From positions 1 to 35,959 of the forward strand of contig JANYJA010000252.1 of NCBI GenBank assembly GCA_025358575.1: 35,959 nucleotides of DNA, written 5' to 3'. The DNA comes from Terriglobia bacterium (GTDB lineage Bacteria > Acidobacteriota > Terriglobia > Bryobacterales > Bryobacteraceae). Position 1 is the stretch's first letter; the number at the start of each line of letters is the position of its first letter. Made by a program: the position numbers and the translations under genes. The notes beneath the pieces are model-generated. The model made no database searches and was not told the DNA's origin. It saw only the letters and a program-made list of their open reading frames with translations. Positions 8,550-16,002 of the stretch are shown here, piece by piece.

Positions 8550-9338
8550 TCAGTGGATCAGCGCCTCCGGGCGGTTCAGCAGGCGTGTCGCTTCGATCAT
8601 ATGACCGGCGTAATCGGTAAACACTCTGGGATAAATCGCCGCCAGCCACGCCAGCAGCGCCAGTGCCACTAGCATCTTGATCGGAAAGGAAAGCGAAAGA
8701 AGTTGCATTTGGGTATTCAACCGCCCGAGCAGCGCGAGGGTCAGGTCCACCAAGCCCAGCAGTGCCACCGCCGGCAACGCCAGCCGCAGACCTACCGAGA
8801 ACATGCCCGATCCGAGCAGAACAAAAGCTTCCGCCGCGTGGTGCGAGATGGTGAAATTTCCGGGCGGGAACGATTGCAGGCTGGCGGCGAAGGCGCGCAA
8901 CACTTCACGGTCGAGTCCGATGGAGAAAAACATCATTCCGGCGGCAAGCTGCGCGAACACCAGCAGCACTCCCGAATCCGCCTGGGTCGAAGGATCGATG
9001 GTGGACGCGTATCCGTATCCAGCCTGCAGACCCGTGATCTGTGCCGCCATTTGCAGGGCCTCGATTACGAACGCGACGGCCAAGCCGATCGAGATCCCAA
9101 TGGCAGCTTCCAGCAACAAGTAACCCGCCAACCGGCCAATGCTCTCCGAAACGCCTTCCACTTGCGGCCATTGACCGAACAGCGCGATGGTGATCGAGAC
9201 CGCCAGCACCACGCGCACCATTTCGGGACCATTTTTGATGCCGGGAAGGGGCACGAAAGCGAACGTGCCCGCCACGCGCGCCAGCACAAACAGAAAACCA
9301 AAGAGCGTCGAGATGTCGATCGAGAAATTAGCCGGCAT
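8550..9338 (-). CDS. fliR: Flagellar export gate protein FliR
   Basis: FliR (262 aa) is a core inner-membrane component of the export gate with FliP and FliQ. The sequence is strongly hydrophobic with about six membrane segments and shows family landmarks such as FVLARVAGTFAFVPLPG and LQAGYGYASTIDPSTQADSG. The order fliP-fliQ-fliR-flhB is the conserved export order and supports the assignment. The gene begins three bases after the fliQ stop. Confidence 0.95.
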   Translation of the reverse strand: MPANFSIDISTLFGFLFVLARVAGTFAFVPLPGIKNGPEMVRVVLAVSITIALFGQWPQVEGVSESIGRLAGYLLLEAAIGISIGLAVAFVIEALQMAAQITGLQAGYGYASTIDPSTQADSGVLLVFAQLAAGMMFFSIGLDREVLRAFAASLQSFPPGNFTISHHAAEAFVLLGSGMFSVGLRLALPAVALLGLVDLTLALLGRLNTQMQLLSLSFPIKMLVALALLAWLAAIYPRVFTDYAGHMIEATRLLNRPEALIH

Positions 9339-9341
9339 GCT

Positions 9342-9611
9342 TCACTGGGCGTAGCGGCCAAGATCGCTCAGTATGGCGGCCGTGTAGAACATCATTTTCT
9401 TCAACATCCAGGGCATCAGGAGAAGCAATCCGGCGAGGAACGCAACCAGACGCGGAATGGCGCTGAAGCCGGTATCTTGAATCGACGTAACGATTTGAAC
9501 CAAGCTGATCGCGATCCCGGCGATGAAGCCGATGGCAAGAATTGGCGCACTTAGCCAGAACGCCGTCAGGAAGGCGTCGCGGATGATTTGAACTACTGTT
9601 TCCGGTGTCAT
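9342..9611 (-). CDS. fliQ: Flagellar export gate protein FliQ
   Basis: FliQ (89 aa, the family length) has two membrane helices with the characteristic AFWLSAPILAIGFIAGIAIS and IQDTGFSAIPRLVAFL segments. I start at 9611 because its ATG overlaps the fliP stop codon (ATGA) and GAAGAG lies seven bases upstream; a longer frame to 9650 runs inside fliP. It assembles with FliP and FliR to form the helical export pore. Confidence 0.95.
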   Translation of the reverse strand: MTPETVVQIIRDAFLTAFWLSAPILAIGFIAGIAISLVQIVTSIQDTGFSAIPRLVAFLAGLLLLMPWMLKKMMFYTAAILSDLGRYAQ

Positions 9612-10339
9612 GCCAAGCTCTTCATTAGCGAGCCGACTACCAGGCTCCATCCATCCACTAGCACGAACAGCAGAATCTTGAAGGGTGCCGAGATCATGAC
9701 CGGAGGCAACTGCACCATGCCAATGGACAGGGTTACGGAAGCGACTACAATGTCGATAATCAGAAAAGGCAGGAACAGAACGGCGCCAATCTGAAAAGCC
9801 GCCTTCAGTTCCGAAATGATGTACGCCGGCACCAGGACTTTCAAATCCAGATCGGCTGGGGAGCGTGGCGCGGGTGTCTTCGAAATCTCGAGAAACAAGC
9901 GCACATCTTTCTCTCGCGCGAACTTCATAAGAAAAGTACGCAGCGGCTTCGAGCCTTCGTCAAAACCCTGCTGCATGTTCATGTGGCCTTGCTCGACTGG
10001 CTGCCACCCCTTCTGATAAATTTCAGTGGCGACGGGCTGCATGATCAGCACGGTGAGGAACATGGAAAGTCCAATCAAGACTTGGTTAGATGGCGTGGCT
10101 TGTGTTCCCAACGCCTGCCGCAGGAAGTGCAGCACGATGGCAATTCGGAGAAATGGGGTGATCGACATGATCGCCGCCGGCAGAACGGTGAGCACCGTAA
10201 GCAGAATGACAATCTGCATGGGCGCGCTCACCGATGTCCCGTTTGTGGTCAGGCCAGGAAACGGCGCGGCGGGAGACGCGGCGGGAACTGTACGGGCGAA
10301 GAGAAGGAGCAATATGCCGAGGCACCTGGCTGGCCGCAT
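9608..10339 (-). CDS. fliP: Flagellar export gate protein FliP
   Basis: FliP (243 aa) carries an N-terminal cleavable signal peptide (MRPARCLGILLLLFARTVPA), typical for this subunit, and conserved segments such as TPFLRIAIVLHFLRQALG, TPSNQVLIGLSMFLT and SELKAAFQIG. Start 10339 overlaps the fliO stop by one base (TGATG), which favours it over the more distal in-frame start at 10447. It is the central component of the FliPQR export gate. Confidence 0.95.
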   Translation of the reverse strand: MRPARCLGILLLLFARTVPAASPAAPFPGLTTNGTSVSAPMQIVILLTVLTVLPAAIMSITPFLRIAIVLHFLRQALGTQATPSNQVLIGLSMFLTVLIMQPVATEIYQKGWQPVEQGHMNMQQGFDEGSKPLRTFLMKFAREKDVRLFLEISKTPAPRSPADLDLKVLVPAYIISELKAAFQIGAVLFLPFLIIDIVVASVTLSIGMVQLPPVMISAPFKILLFVLVDGWSLVVGSLMKSLA

Positions 10340-10623
10340 CACGTGCCTAATTCCTGTCGCGGTGCGTTCACCGAGCTCTCCAGCAATTGACAACTGGAGG
10401 GCGCAGTGCCGATCAAGACCGTGCGCTCCCCGATGCGCACCAGGCACAAGGTGTGGTGCGGCGTTAAGCTGAGGCGTTCAATCACCTGAATCTGCTTCGG
10501 CGAACCCGGCTTGAACAATCGCCCCGAGAAACGCGCCTTTCCACCCCGCTGCAAGAGCCAGAGCGCGGCTGCAAATAGAACCATCACGGCGCAAACAATG
10601 CTGATCTGTTTCGCAATATCCAT
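10339..10623 (-). CDS. fliO: Flagellar assembly protein FliO
   Basis: This short protein (94 aa) has one membrane helix (about residues 8-25), followed by a basic linker and a small beta domain (IQVIERLSLTPHHTLCLVRI, then ERTVLIGTAP). That pattern is characteristic of FliO, which helps FliP assemble. Its place between fliN and fliP is the canonical one. FliO proteins diverge widely, so context contributes much to the call. Confidence 0.88.
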   Translation of the reverse strand: MDIAKQISIVCAVMVLFAAALWLLQRGGKARFSGRLFKPGSPKQIQVIERLSLTPHHTLCLVRIGERTVLIGTAPSSCQLLESSVNAPRQELGT

Positions 10624-10626
10624 GCT

Positions 10627-10875
10627 TCACTCTTCAATCTTGAAATCGGTGATGCGAAAACCTATTGTGTTCTCAATGATCACGATTTCTCCGTAACCGA
10701 TCAGAGTGGTTTCGACGTAGATGTCGATGTGCTCGCCCGCGGAGCGCTGCATCACGATGACGCTCCCCACGTCCAGCATCAGAATTTCGCGAATCGGCAT
10801 CGCCCGCCGGTCGAGCTCGGCGATCACCTGCACACTGACGTCGGCGATGGGCGCGATCTCTTGGAGCGGGGTCAT
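10627..10875 (-). CDS. fliN: Flagellar motor switch protein FliN (short form)
   Basis: The product (82 aa) is a nearly bare SpoA/FliN domain: VSVQVIAELDRRAMPIREIL, then LDVGSVIVMQ, then GEIVIIENTIGFRITDF. FliN builds the lower C-ring and binds export chaperone complexes. It lacks the N-terminal extension of about 50 residues found in enterobacterial FliN. GAGG lies just upstream of the ATG. The larger SpoA protein encoded at 2544-3479 may share or divide the role. Confidence 0.9.
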   Translation of the reverse strand: MTPLQEIAPIADVSVQVIAELDRRAMPIREILMLDVGSVIVMQRSAGEHIDIYVETTLIGYGEIVIIENTIGFRITDFKIEE

Positions 10876-10886
10876 AACGCCTCAAC

Positions 10887-12149
10887 TTACTGCTTGATGT
10901 TGATGGTCTCCTGGCTCAATTGGTCCTCGGTGGTGATTACTTTGGCATTAGCCTGGTAGCCGCGCTGCAGCACAATCAGATTAGTGAACTCGCGAGCGAT
11001 GTCCACTGTGGAAGATTCGAGCGAACCGCCCGCGACCTTTCCGCGCCCCCCGGTGTCGGCCACGCCGATGCTAGGCAAGCCGGTTTTCTCACTCTGCTTC
11101 AGGTTGCCGCTTCCGACGCCTACAAGCGTGTCGGGGTTGCGGATGGAAGCCAGCGCCACTTGCGCGATGGTTTTCTCCTGGCCATTGGAATATTGGGCCA
11201 CAATCGCGCCGCCGTCCTGCATCGCCACCTTCACTAGCTGCGCGGCGACAGTTCCGTCTTGTGAATTTCCGGATGTTGCCGAGGTCTGAGCAAACTGACT
11301 GAGCAAAGCGTTACTCTTGCTGTCGTACAGGTCCCAGTTGATGCTTAAGTCGGCCGCGCCGTCCGCCAAACCTGTCATTGGAACCGGAACACCGGCCGGG
11401 GCCGCGACAGTGGGGGCGGCCGGGGTAATCAACTTTCCGAACGAATCGAAGGTAAGCGTTCCCGTGGCGAGCGAAGACGGGGTGCCAGCCGTGCCGCCGG
11501 TCAGATCGCTGCCGGAAACCGTCACGCCATACGACCAGGCATTGATGCCGGTCTTGGTGAACGTGATGGTGAGGTCGTGAGTGGTGCCCAGCGAATCCAC
11601 AACCTGCATCGGGGCCGAAAAGGTGCCGCTTGTGGCTCCGACCGTGGCCGAGGCATCCAGGTTCAAATTGAGCGAAAACTTGGTGGTTGCAAACGCCTGG
11701 CGCAGCGTTCCGGTCGGGAGAATAATGTCACCGACAGGGCCATTCGTATTGACGTTTCCGGTGGGGTCCGCCCATCCCTGAACGTGCTCGCCCGTGAGGG
11801 TTTGCAGCACGCCGCTGCTGTCTACCACAAACTTTCCGCCGCGCGTGAAAAGCTGGTTGTTGTTTTTGTCTTTGAGGACAAAGAAGCCGTCGCCCTGAAT
11901 GGCCGCATCAAGAGAACCCGAGCTGGTCTGTACCGCGCCCTGCGAGAATTGCTGAATGATCGTGGGCCGGGAAACACCGAACCCGGGATCCGGCGAGCTC
12001 CCGAATGCCTCGCTCACCAGATCGTGAAATGCGGTTTCAGAAGCTTTGAATCCTGAAGTATTCAGGTTCGCGAGATTGTTGCTGACCACATCCAAAGCGG
12101 TTGAATCGGCGCTCAGTGCGGATAGTGCGGTAGAAAAAGACGTGAACAT
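10887..12149 (-). CDS. flgE: Flagellar hook protein FlgE
   Basis: FlgE (420 aa, close to the enterobacterial length) polymerises into the hook. The N-terminal rod/hook helix (FSTALSALSADSTALDVVSN, NLANLNTSGFKASETAFHDL) and the C-terminal helix (EFTNLIVLQRGYQANAKVIT) flank a Gly/Thr/Ala-rich surface domain. The pattern GDGFFVLKD is the conserved D1 element. GGGGAA precedes the ATG. It follows flgD, its capping protein, 28 bases downstream. Confidence 0.95.
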   Translation of the reverse strand: MFTSFSTALSALSADSTALDVVSNNLANLNTSGFKASETAFHDLVSEAFGSSPDPGFGVSRPTIIQQFSQGAVQTSSGSLDAAIQGDGFFVLKDKNNNQLFTRGGKFVVDSSGVLQTLTGEHVQGWADPTGNVNTNGPVGDIILPTGTLRQAFATTKFSLNLNLDASATVGATSGTFSAPMQVVDSLGTTHDLTITFTKTGINAWSYGVTVSGSDLTGGTAGTPSSLATGTLTFDSFGKLITPAAPTVAAPAGVPVPMTGLADGAADLSINWDLYDSKSNALLSQFAQTSATSGNSQDGTVAAQLVKVAMQDGGAIVAQYSNGQEKTIAQVALASIRNPDTLVGVGSGNLKQSEKTGLPSIGVADTGGRGKVAGGSLESSTVDIAREFTNLIVLQRGYQANAKVITTEDQLSQETINIKQ

Positions 12150-12177
12150 TATTTCCCCTTTATCGATTTGGCTCTAA

Positions 12178-12489
12178 CTATTGCGCTGGCGGCGTGACCG
12201 TAACCGGTGGATTGGTAACCGGCGGGATGACGGTCGGAGACTGCAATTTTCCGACACCTTGGTTGATTCCGATCAATTGCTCGAGTTCGCTATATTGCGT
12301 GAGTTGGCCGACAAATTGCGTGCTGTCCGTCGGATTGGTCGGGTCCTGATTCTTGATTTGGGCGACTAGCAGTTTCAAAAATGTGTCCTTGCTAGTGAGC
12401 GCATCGGACGCAGGCTTGGCTGGCGCGGCTATGCTGGCGGCGGTGCTTCCGGGGTAAAGAGACGTTATGGGATTGGCGATTGAACTCAT
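12178..12489 (-). CDS. flgD: Short hook-cap protein FlgD (N-terminal domain only)
   Basis: The protein is 103 residues and matches the FlgD N-terminal export and assembly region (SKDTFLKLLVAQIKNQDPTN, then STQFVGQLTQYSELEQLI). It then ends in a Pro/Thr/Val-rich tail. The Ig-like and Tudor-like C-terminal domains of longer FlgD proteins (about 220-230 aa) are missing, and the 28 bases before flgE leave no room for them. GGAG lies eight bases upstream of the ATG. It is needed to start hook assembly. Short FlgD forms exist in other phyla, so this may be natural. Confidence 0.88.
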   Translation of the reverse strand: MSSIANPITSLYPGSTAASIAAPAKPASDALTSKDTFLKLLVAQIKNQDPTNPTDSTQFVGQLTQYSELEQLIGINQGVGKLQSPTVIPPVTNPPVTVTPPAQ

Positions 12490-12506
12490 GTAGATTCTCC
12501 TTGGCT

Positions 12507-13673
12507 TTAGTCTTCAAACCTGCGATTCATTTCTTCCAGCCACTGCGGTTTTTGTTGACGCGATTGCTGCTGCTCGTCGGACTCGCGTCTTGGTTCCCGG
12601 TTACCGCCTTCGTGGTCCCGGCCACCCGAGAATTGTTGGGAGTCACGCGCCTGGTCGCTCTCCGAAGCCGCGTTGACGGTGCTGGCCGCCTTCCAGGTTT
12701 CGGTCTGGAAGCCGCTTCGCTCCAGCCGGTTCACCAGATCCCCGAGACCATCCCGCAGATCTCGCGTCAATTGCGCGTCAGCCGCATGGACGGCGACACG
12801 GAGATCGCCGCCCCGGTCTGAAAGGCGCACTTCCACGCGCTCCTGGTTTTGATCGGTCAGACGCAGCGCGATGTCGCGAAGCGGCTCCGGACGGGTAGGT
12901 TCGAGCGTTGTTGAACTCTCGGCAGCCAGTGCAGTGGCAATGTTTTTCGAAAGCGAGACCGTTCCCGTGGCGGACGTTCGCGGCGTCGAGTCAACCGGCC
13001 CCAGGGTCGAATGGGTGAGGGTGACAGGGGCTTCCGGAGCGGCAGGTACCGCGGCAGCCGCTTTTTCGCGAAGCTCGATGGTTGGCGGGTTCGCGGCACC
13101 TTCTTTATGGGTATCGGGAGTGGGTTTGGCAGCGGCGTTCGTGGGGACAGCCCGGGCGGGCGTCGGATCGGCCTTCCGATCCGTAAGGCGAGCGGCGAAT
13201 GCCAGTTCCGGAGTTCGCGGGGCCGCCGCTTCGAAATCCGGCTTGGCGGAAGCCGCTCGTCCGGCTAACCGCAGATCTGGAGCGGGGCGGTCCACTTTGA
13301 TTCCTGGGCCCTTTGGAGCGTCCTGGTCACCGCCGCTCGGCGCGGCCCATGTGAATGGAAGATGAATCGGAGGCAGCGCCGGACCCTGCGGCACCGGCAA
13401 AACAACAGCAACGCCGGTTTGCAATTCGGGTGCTTCGCAGGTTTTGGCGCGAGGCTTCTTATCGGGGGTTGCTCCGGCAGGAGTACCCGGTTCGAGCTTT
13501 TCCAGAGGAATCGTCTCAGCGAGCACCTGCCGAAACATGTCCTCTTTTTTTTCTCCTGGCAAGTCCACTGTGAGTCCCGGTTCGGGCGCACCCGCTGCGA
13601 ATCGATGGGGCAGCCCGTGCGTCCCGCCGCCCAACTTCGCCCCGGTCTGTGGTTGATGAACCGCAATTGTCAC
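12507..13673 (-). CDS. fliK: Flagellar hook-length control protein FliK
   Basis: FliK (388 aa from a GTG) is a long Pro/Ala-rich, low-complexity protein followed by the conserved core near residues 270-335 (EVRLSDRGGDLRVAVHAADA, then LVNRLERSGFQTETW) and a basic, Gln/Arg-rich tail. It is the secreted ruler that triggers the FlhB switch. The start is uncertain. A sigma-54-like element at 13687-13701 would place transcription near 13675, too close for a ribosome site at the GTG; an ATG at 13538 preceded by AAGAGG is an alternative. It heads the minus-strand operon before flgD and flgE, the usual context. Confidence 0.88.
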   Translation of the reverse strand: MTIAVHQPQTGAKLGGGTHGLPHRFAAGAPEPGLTVDLPGEKKEDMFRQVLAETIPLEKLEPGTPAGATPDKKPRAKTCEAPELQTGVAVVLPVPQGPALPPIHLPFTWAAPSGGDQDAPKGPGIKVDRPAPDLRLAGRAASAKPDFEAAAPRTPELAFAARLTDRKADPTPARAVPTNAAAKPTPDTHKEGAANPPTIELREKAAAAVPAAPEAPVTLTHSTLGPVDSTPRTSATGTVSLSKNIATALAAESSTTLEPTRPEPLRDIALRLTDQNQERVEVRLSDRGGDLRVAVHAADAQLTRDLRDGLGDLVNRLERSGFQTETWKAASTVNAASESDQARDSQQFSGGRDHEGGNREPRRESDEQQQSRQQKPQWLEEMNRRFED

Positions 13674-13686
13674 AGCTCCCGTAAGG

Positions 13687-13701
13687 GCAGATAGGAAGCC
13701 A
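13687..13701 (-). promoter_or_regulatory. Sigma-54-like -24/-12 element facing fliK
   Basis: On the minus strand the 15 bases read TGGCTTCCTATCTGC. The GG and GC dinucleotides are ten bases apart, as sigma-54 requires, and TGGC and TGC match the consensus TGGCACG-N4-TTGC. The predicted start of transcription is near 13675. This is a pattern match only. Confidence 0.35.
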
Positions 13702-13742
13702 AAGGAAATCCTTCGGAATTCAAGCGTTTACCGAACCGGCCC

Positions 13743-13760
13743 TCGCCAATTAAATGGCGA
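13743..13760. repeat. Perfect inverted repeat TCGCCA-N6-TGGCGA
   Basis: A perfect 6-base inverted repeat with an ATTAAA centre sits in the fliK-flgF gap. It could be a protein-binding site or a small hairpin. No T-run follows on either strand, so it does not look like a terminator. Confidence 0.4.
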
Positions 13761-13777
13761 TGCGGTCGGCGTGACAA

Positions 13778-13794
13778 ATTTCCGTCGCGGAAAT
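13778..13794. promoter_or_regulatory. Perfect inverted repeat ATTTCCG-TCG-CGGAAAT, candidate activator site
   Basis: A perfect 7-base inverted repeat is centred at 13786. The centre is about 104 bases from the predicted flgF sigma-54 start and about 111 bases from the fliK one. This is a normal distance for an enhancer-binding protein site serving two divergent promoters. The sigma-54 activator at 735-2135 is the natural candidate binder; that link is inference. Confidence 0.4.
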
Positions 13795-13863
13795 CGCCTT
13801 TAGTTCAGCCGCTAATCGACCGTGTCCCTCGAAGTTTGAATACTTTACAACGAGATGCGGAAT

Positions 13864-13878
13864 CGGCTGCCCGCTTGC
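13864..13878 (+). promoter_or_regulatory. Sigma-54-like -24/-12 element facing flgF
   Basis: The 15 bases CGGCTGCCCGCTTGC, followed by A, carry GGC at -24 and TTGCA at -12, with ten bases between GG and GC. The expected start near 13890 gives a leader of about 12 bases to the flgF ATG at 13902. This also argues against the longer frame beginning at 13836. Confidence 0.45.
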
Positions 13879-13901
13879 ATTTAAAATCGCGAGTCATCAC
13901 C

Positions 13902-14651
13902 ATGGACCCTCTTTCAATTTCGGCGGCAAGCGGCTTGCGCGCCCGTATGGAATCTCTTGAGCTGCTGGCCAACAACATCGCCAACGCATCCACCGACGGT
14001 TTCAAGAGTGACCGGGAATTTTACAGCCTTTATGTGTCGCCCGAAGCGGCGGACGCCGGCGCCTCCGGATATGGAGCATCCCCCGACACGCTTCCAGTAA
14101 TTGAAAAGCCCTGGATTGACTACGCGCAAGGAACCCTTCGGTCCACCGGCAATCAATTCGATCTGGCTTTATCCGGAAAGGGCTTCTTCTCGGTCAATGG
14201 GCCTTCGGGACCGCTATACACTCGCAGCGGAAATTTTCAGCTTTCTTCAGCCGGCATTCTTACGACCGCTGAAGGCTACGCCGTCCGAACCGCTGACGGG
14301 GGCACCCTCGCCGTGCAAACCGGCAGTCCTATTGAGGTGGCGCGCGACGGAAATGTCCGCCAGAATGGCCAGGATCTGGGACAGCTTGCGGTGGCGTCAT
14401 TCAATGAACAAGCCGATTTGAATAAGCAAGGCATGAATTATTTTTTCAAGACCGACCCAAAAACACCCGTTCAAACCTCCACCGCGGAGGTGCAGCAGGG
14501 CAGTCTCGAAAAATCCAATGTGGGGTCAGCCGAGTCGGCCGTCCGGCTGGTCAGCATCATGCGCCAATTTGAAATGTTGCAAAAAGCCGTGACGATTGGC
14601 GCGGAAATGAACCGCCACGCCGTGGAAGAAGTCGCGCGAGTCACTTCTTAA
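13902..14651 (+). CDS. flgF: Flagellar rod protein FlgF
   Basis: The product (249 aa) belongs to the rod/hook family. It has the N-terminal helix (SISAASGLRARMESLELLAN, NIANASTDGFKSDREFY), the D1 signature GKGFFSVNGPSGPLYTRSGN and the C-terminal helix (SAESAVRLVSIMRQFEMLQK). The SIMRQFEMLQKA variant of the C-terminal motif and the position before flgG point to FlgF, a proximal rod subunit. I start at MDPLS (13902) rather than 13836 because the upstream bases hold the sigma-54-like element. It is the first gene of the plus-strand operon. Confidence 0.9.
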   Translation: MDPLSISAASGLRARMESLELLANNIANASTDGFKSDREFYSLYVSPEAADAGASGYGASPDTLPVIEKPWIDYAQGTLRSTGNQFDLALSGKGFFSVNGPSGPLYTRSGNFQLSSAGILTTAEGYAVRTADGGTLAVQTGSPIEVARDGNVRQNGQDLGQLAVASFNEQADLNKQGMNYFFKTDPKTPVQTSTAEVQQGSLEKSNVGSAESAVRLVSIMRQFEMLQKAVTIGAEMNRHAVEEVARVTS

Positions 14652-14664
14652 AAGGAAAAAAACT

Positions 14665-15192
14665 ATGATCCACCCTCTACATCGCCGCGCCGAACCCGCT
14701 GCACAGCCCCACCGGACGGATATCGCGCGCACCACGGGCGCTAATGTTTCGCGATCTTCATTCGCGGACTTATTCGAGCACGCTACCGCTCCCACAGGTG
14801 CGACCCCGGCGGCTGCTACCCCGGCTGCCGTCGATCCTGCACCGGCGAAGGCTACTACAATGCCCACGCCCCATTATGAGGACGTGCGTGTCTATGGTCT
14901 CGACGGATCGGTTTCATCATCGAATCCACTCGAGTTCGCAACCACGGGCACGGCCGATGCCATGGCCGCCAAATTGGGCGGGAAAGTCCAAGACGCCGTG
15001 ATGGCCGGGGAGTTCTACCGAACCGCGCCCGAGCGACTGATCGTGGGCGCGGGCGCGAATCCCCTGAATGCCGGTTTAGTTGCGGACTTGTTTCAAAAGT
15101 ACGGCGACGCTCCCGGGAGCCAAGCCTGGAAGGTGATCAACCGCGATCTGGGCCGCCCTGAAATGTCCACAACACCCATTGTTACTACGTAA
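14665..15192 (+). CDS. Uncharacterised protein encoded between flgF and flgG
   Basis: I do not recognise this 175-residue product. Residues 1-70 are Ala/Pro/Thr-rich and probably disordered. Residues about 70-175 look folded (HYEDVRVYGLDGSVSSSNP, then AAKLGGKVQDAVMAGEFYRT, then GANPLNAGLVADLFQKYGD). It has no signal peptide, membrane segment or cysteine. AAGGA lies eight bases upstream, and the gene sits in line with flgF (13-base gap) and flgG (18-base gap), so it is surely co-transcribed. A role in rod assembly, as an export substrate with a disordered N-terminus or as a chaperone, is a guess from context. Confidence 0.8.
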   Translation: MIHPLHRRAEPAAQPHRTDIARTTGANVSRSSFADLFEHATAPTGATPAAATPAAVDPAPAKATTMPTPHYEDVRVYGLDGSVSSSNPLEFATTGTADAMAAKLGGKVQDAVMAGEFYRTAPERLIVGAGANPLNAGLVADLFQKYGDAPGSQAWKVINRDLGRPEMSTTPIVTT

Positions 15193-15210
15193 ATTCATAA
15201 AGGTGAACTT

Positions 15211-16002
15211 ATGATTCGAGCACTCTACAGCGCCGCCAGCGGCATGACCGCGCAGCAACTCAACGTCGACAACATCGCCAACAATCTGGCAAATGCGAAT
15301 ACGCTGGGCTACAAAATGCGGCGGGCCCAATTCCAGGATCTGATGTATCAGGATATGGTGACGCCAGGCGCGTCGGCCGGCTCACAAACCGTAGTTCCCA
15401 CCGGTTTGCAGATCGGCTTGGGAGCGCGCACCGCCTCGAACGAGATCATCTTCACGCAAGGCAGTTTCTCGCTGACCGATAATCCGCTGGATATGGTGAT
15501 CCAGGGGCGCGGCTTTTTCCAGATACGGAGGCCTAGCGGGGAGTTGGCGTACACGCGCGCAGGCGCTTTCCATCTGGACCGTGACGGCAACATGGTCACG
15601 TCCGATGGCGATCCGCTGGAGCCTCAAATCACTATTCCGCCGGGCGCGGGGGGCGTTACCATCGCGACCGATGGCACCGTCAGCTTCTTGCAACAGGGGC
15701 AGACCGCCGCCCAGCTCGCCGGGCAAATTCAGCTGGCCGATTTCCAAAATCCCGCCGGGCTAAACAGCGTGGGCCGTAATCTCTACCTGCCCACGGATGC
15801 ATCGGGCCAGGCTACGGTTGGCAATCCGGGAGGGCAGGAAGGTCTCGGGTCGCTTCTCCAGGGCTACACGGAACAGTCAAATGTCAGCGTGGTGGAAGAA
15901 TTCGTAAACCTGATTCTCGCTCAACGCGCCTACGAGGCCAACTCGAAAGTAGTCAAGGCCGCCGATGAGATGTACCAGCAGATCAACAACCTGACGCGAT
16001 GA
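15211..16002 (+). CDS. flgG: Flagellar distal rod protein FlgG
   Basis: FlgG (263 aa, typical length) has the diagnostic N-terminus MIRALYSAASGMTAQQLNVD and the family phrase NIANNLANANTLGYKMRRA, the FlgG-specific segment TGLQIGLGARTASNEIIFTQ, the D1 motif GRGFFQIRRPSGELAYTR and the C-terminus (VEEFVNLILAQRAYEANSKV). It builds the distal rod, which passes through the P and L rings. AAAGGTGA gives a strong ribosome site. Its stop overlaps the flgA start by ATGA. Confidence 0.97.
   Translation: MIRALYSAASGMTAQQLNVDNIANNLANANTLGYKMRRAQFQDLMYQDMVTPGASAGSQTVVPTGLQIGLGARTASNEIIFTQGSFSLTDNPLDMVIQGRGFFQIRRPSGELAYTRAGAFHLDRDGNMVTSDGDPLEPQITIPPGAGGVTIATDGTVSFLQQGQTAAQLAGQIQLADFQNPAGLNSVGRNLYLPTDASGQATVGNPGGQEGLGSLLQGYTEQSNVSVVEEFVNLILAQRAYEANSKVVKAADEMYQQINNLTR

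Noticed and set aside
8703-9554. Long plus-strand open frame (283 codons) over fliR and fliQ
   Set aside because: It is antisense to two clear membrane genes and encodes an Arg/His/Gln-rich shadow sequence.
13811-13818. GCCGCTAA resembling a sigma-28 -10 in the fliK-flgF gap
   Set aside because: No -35-like octamer occurs at 10-12 bases upstream.
13830-13856. Sigma-28-like match CGAAGTTT-N11-AACGAGAT upstream of flgF
   Set aside because: The -35 matches six of eight but the -10 only four of eight, and a better-placed sigma-54-like element lies closer to the gene.
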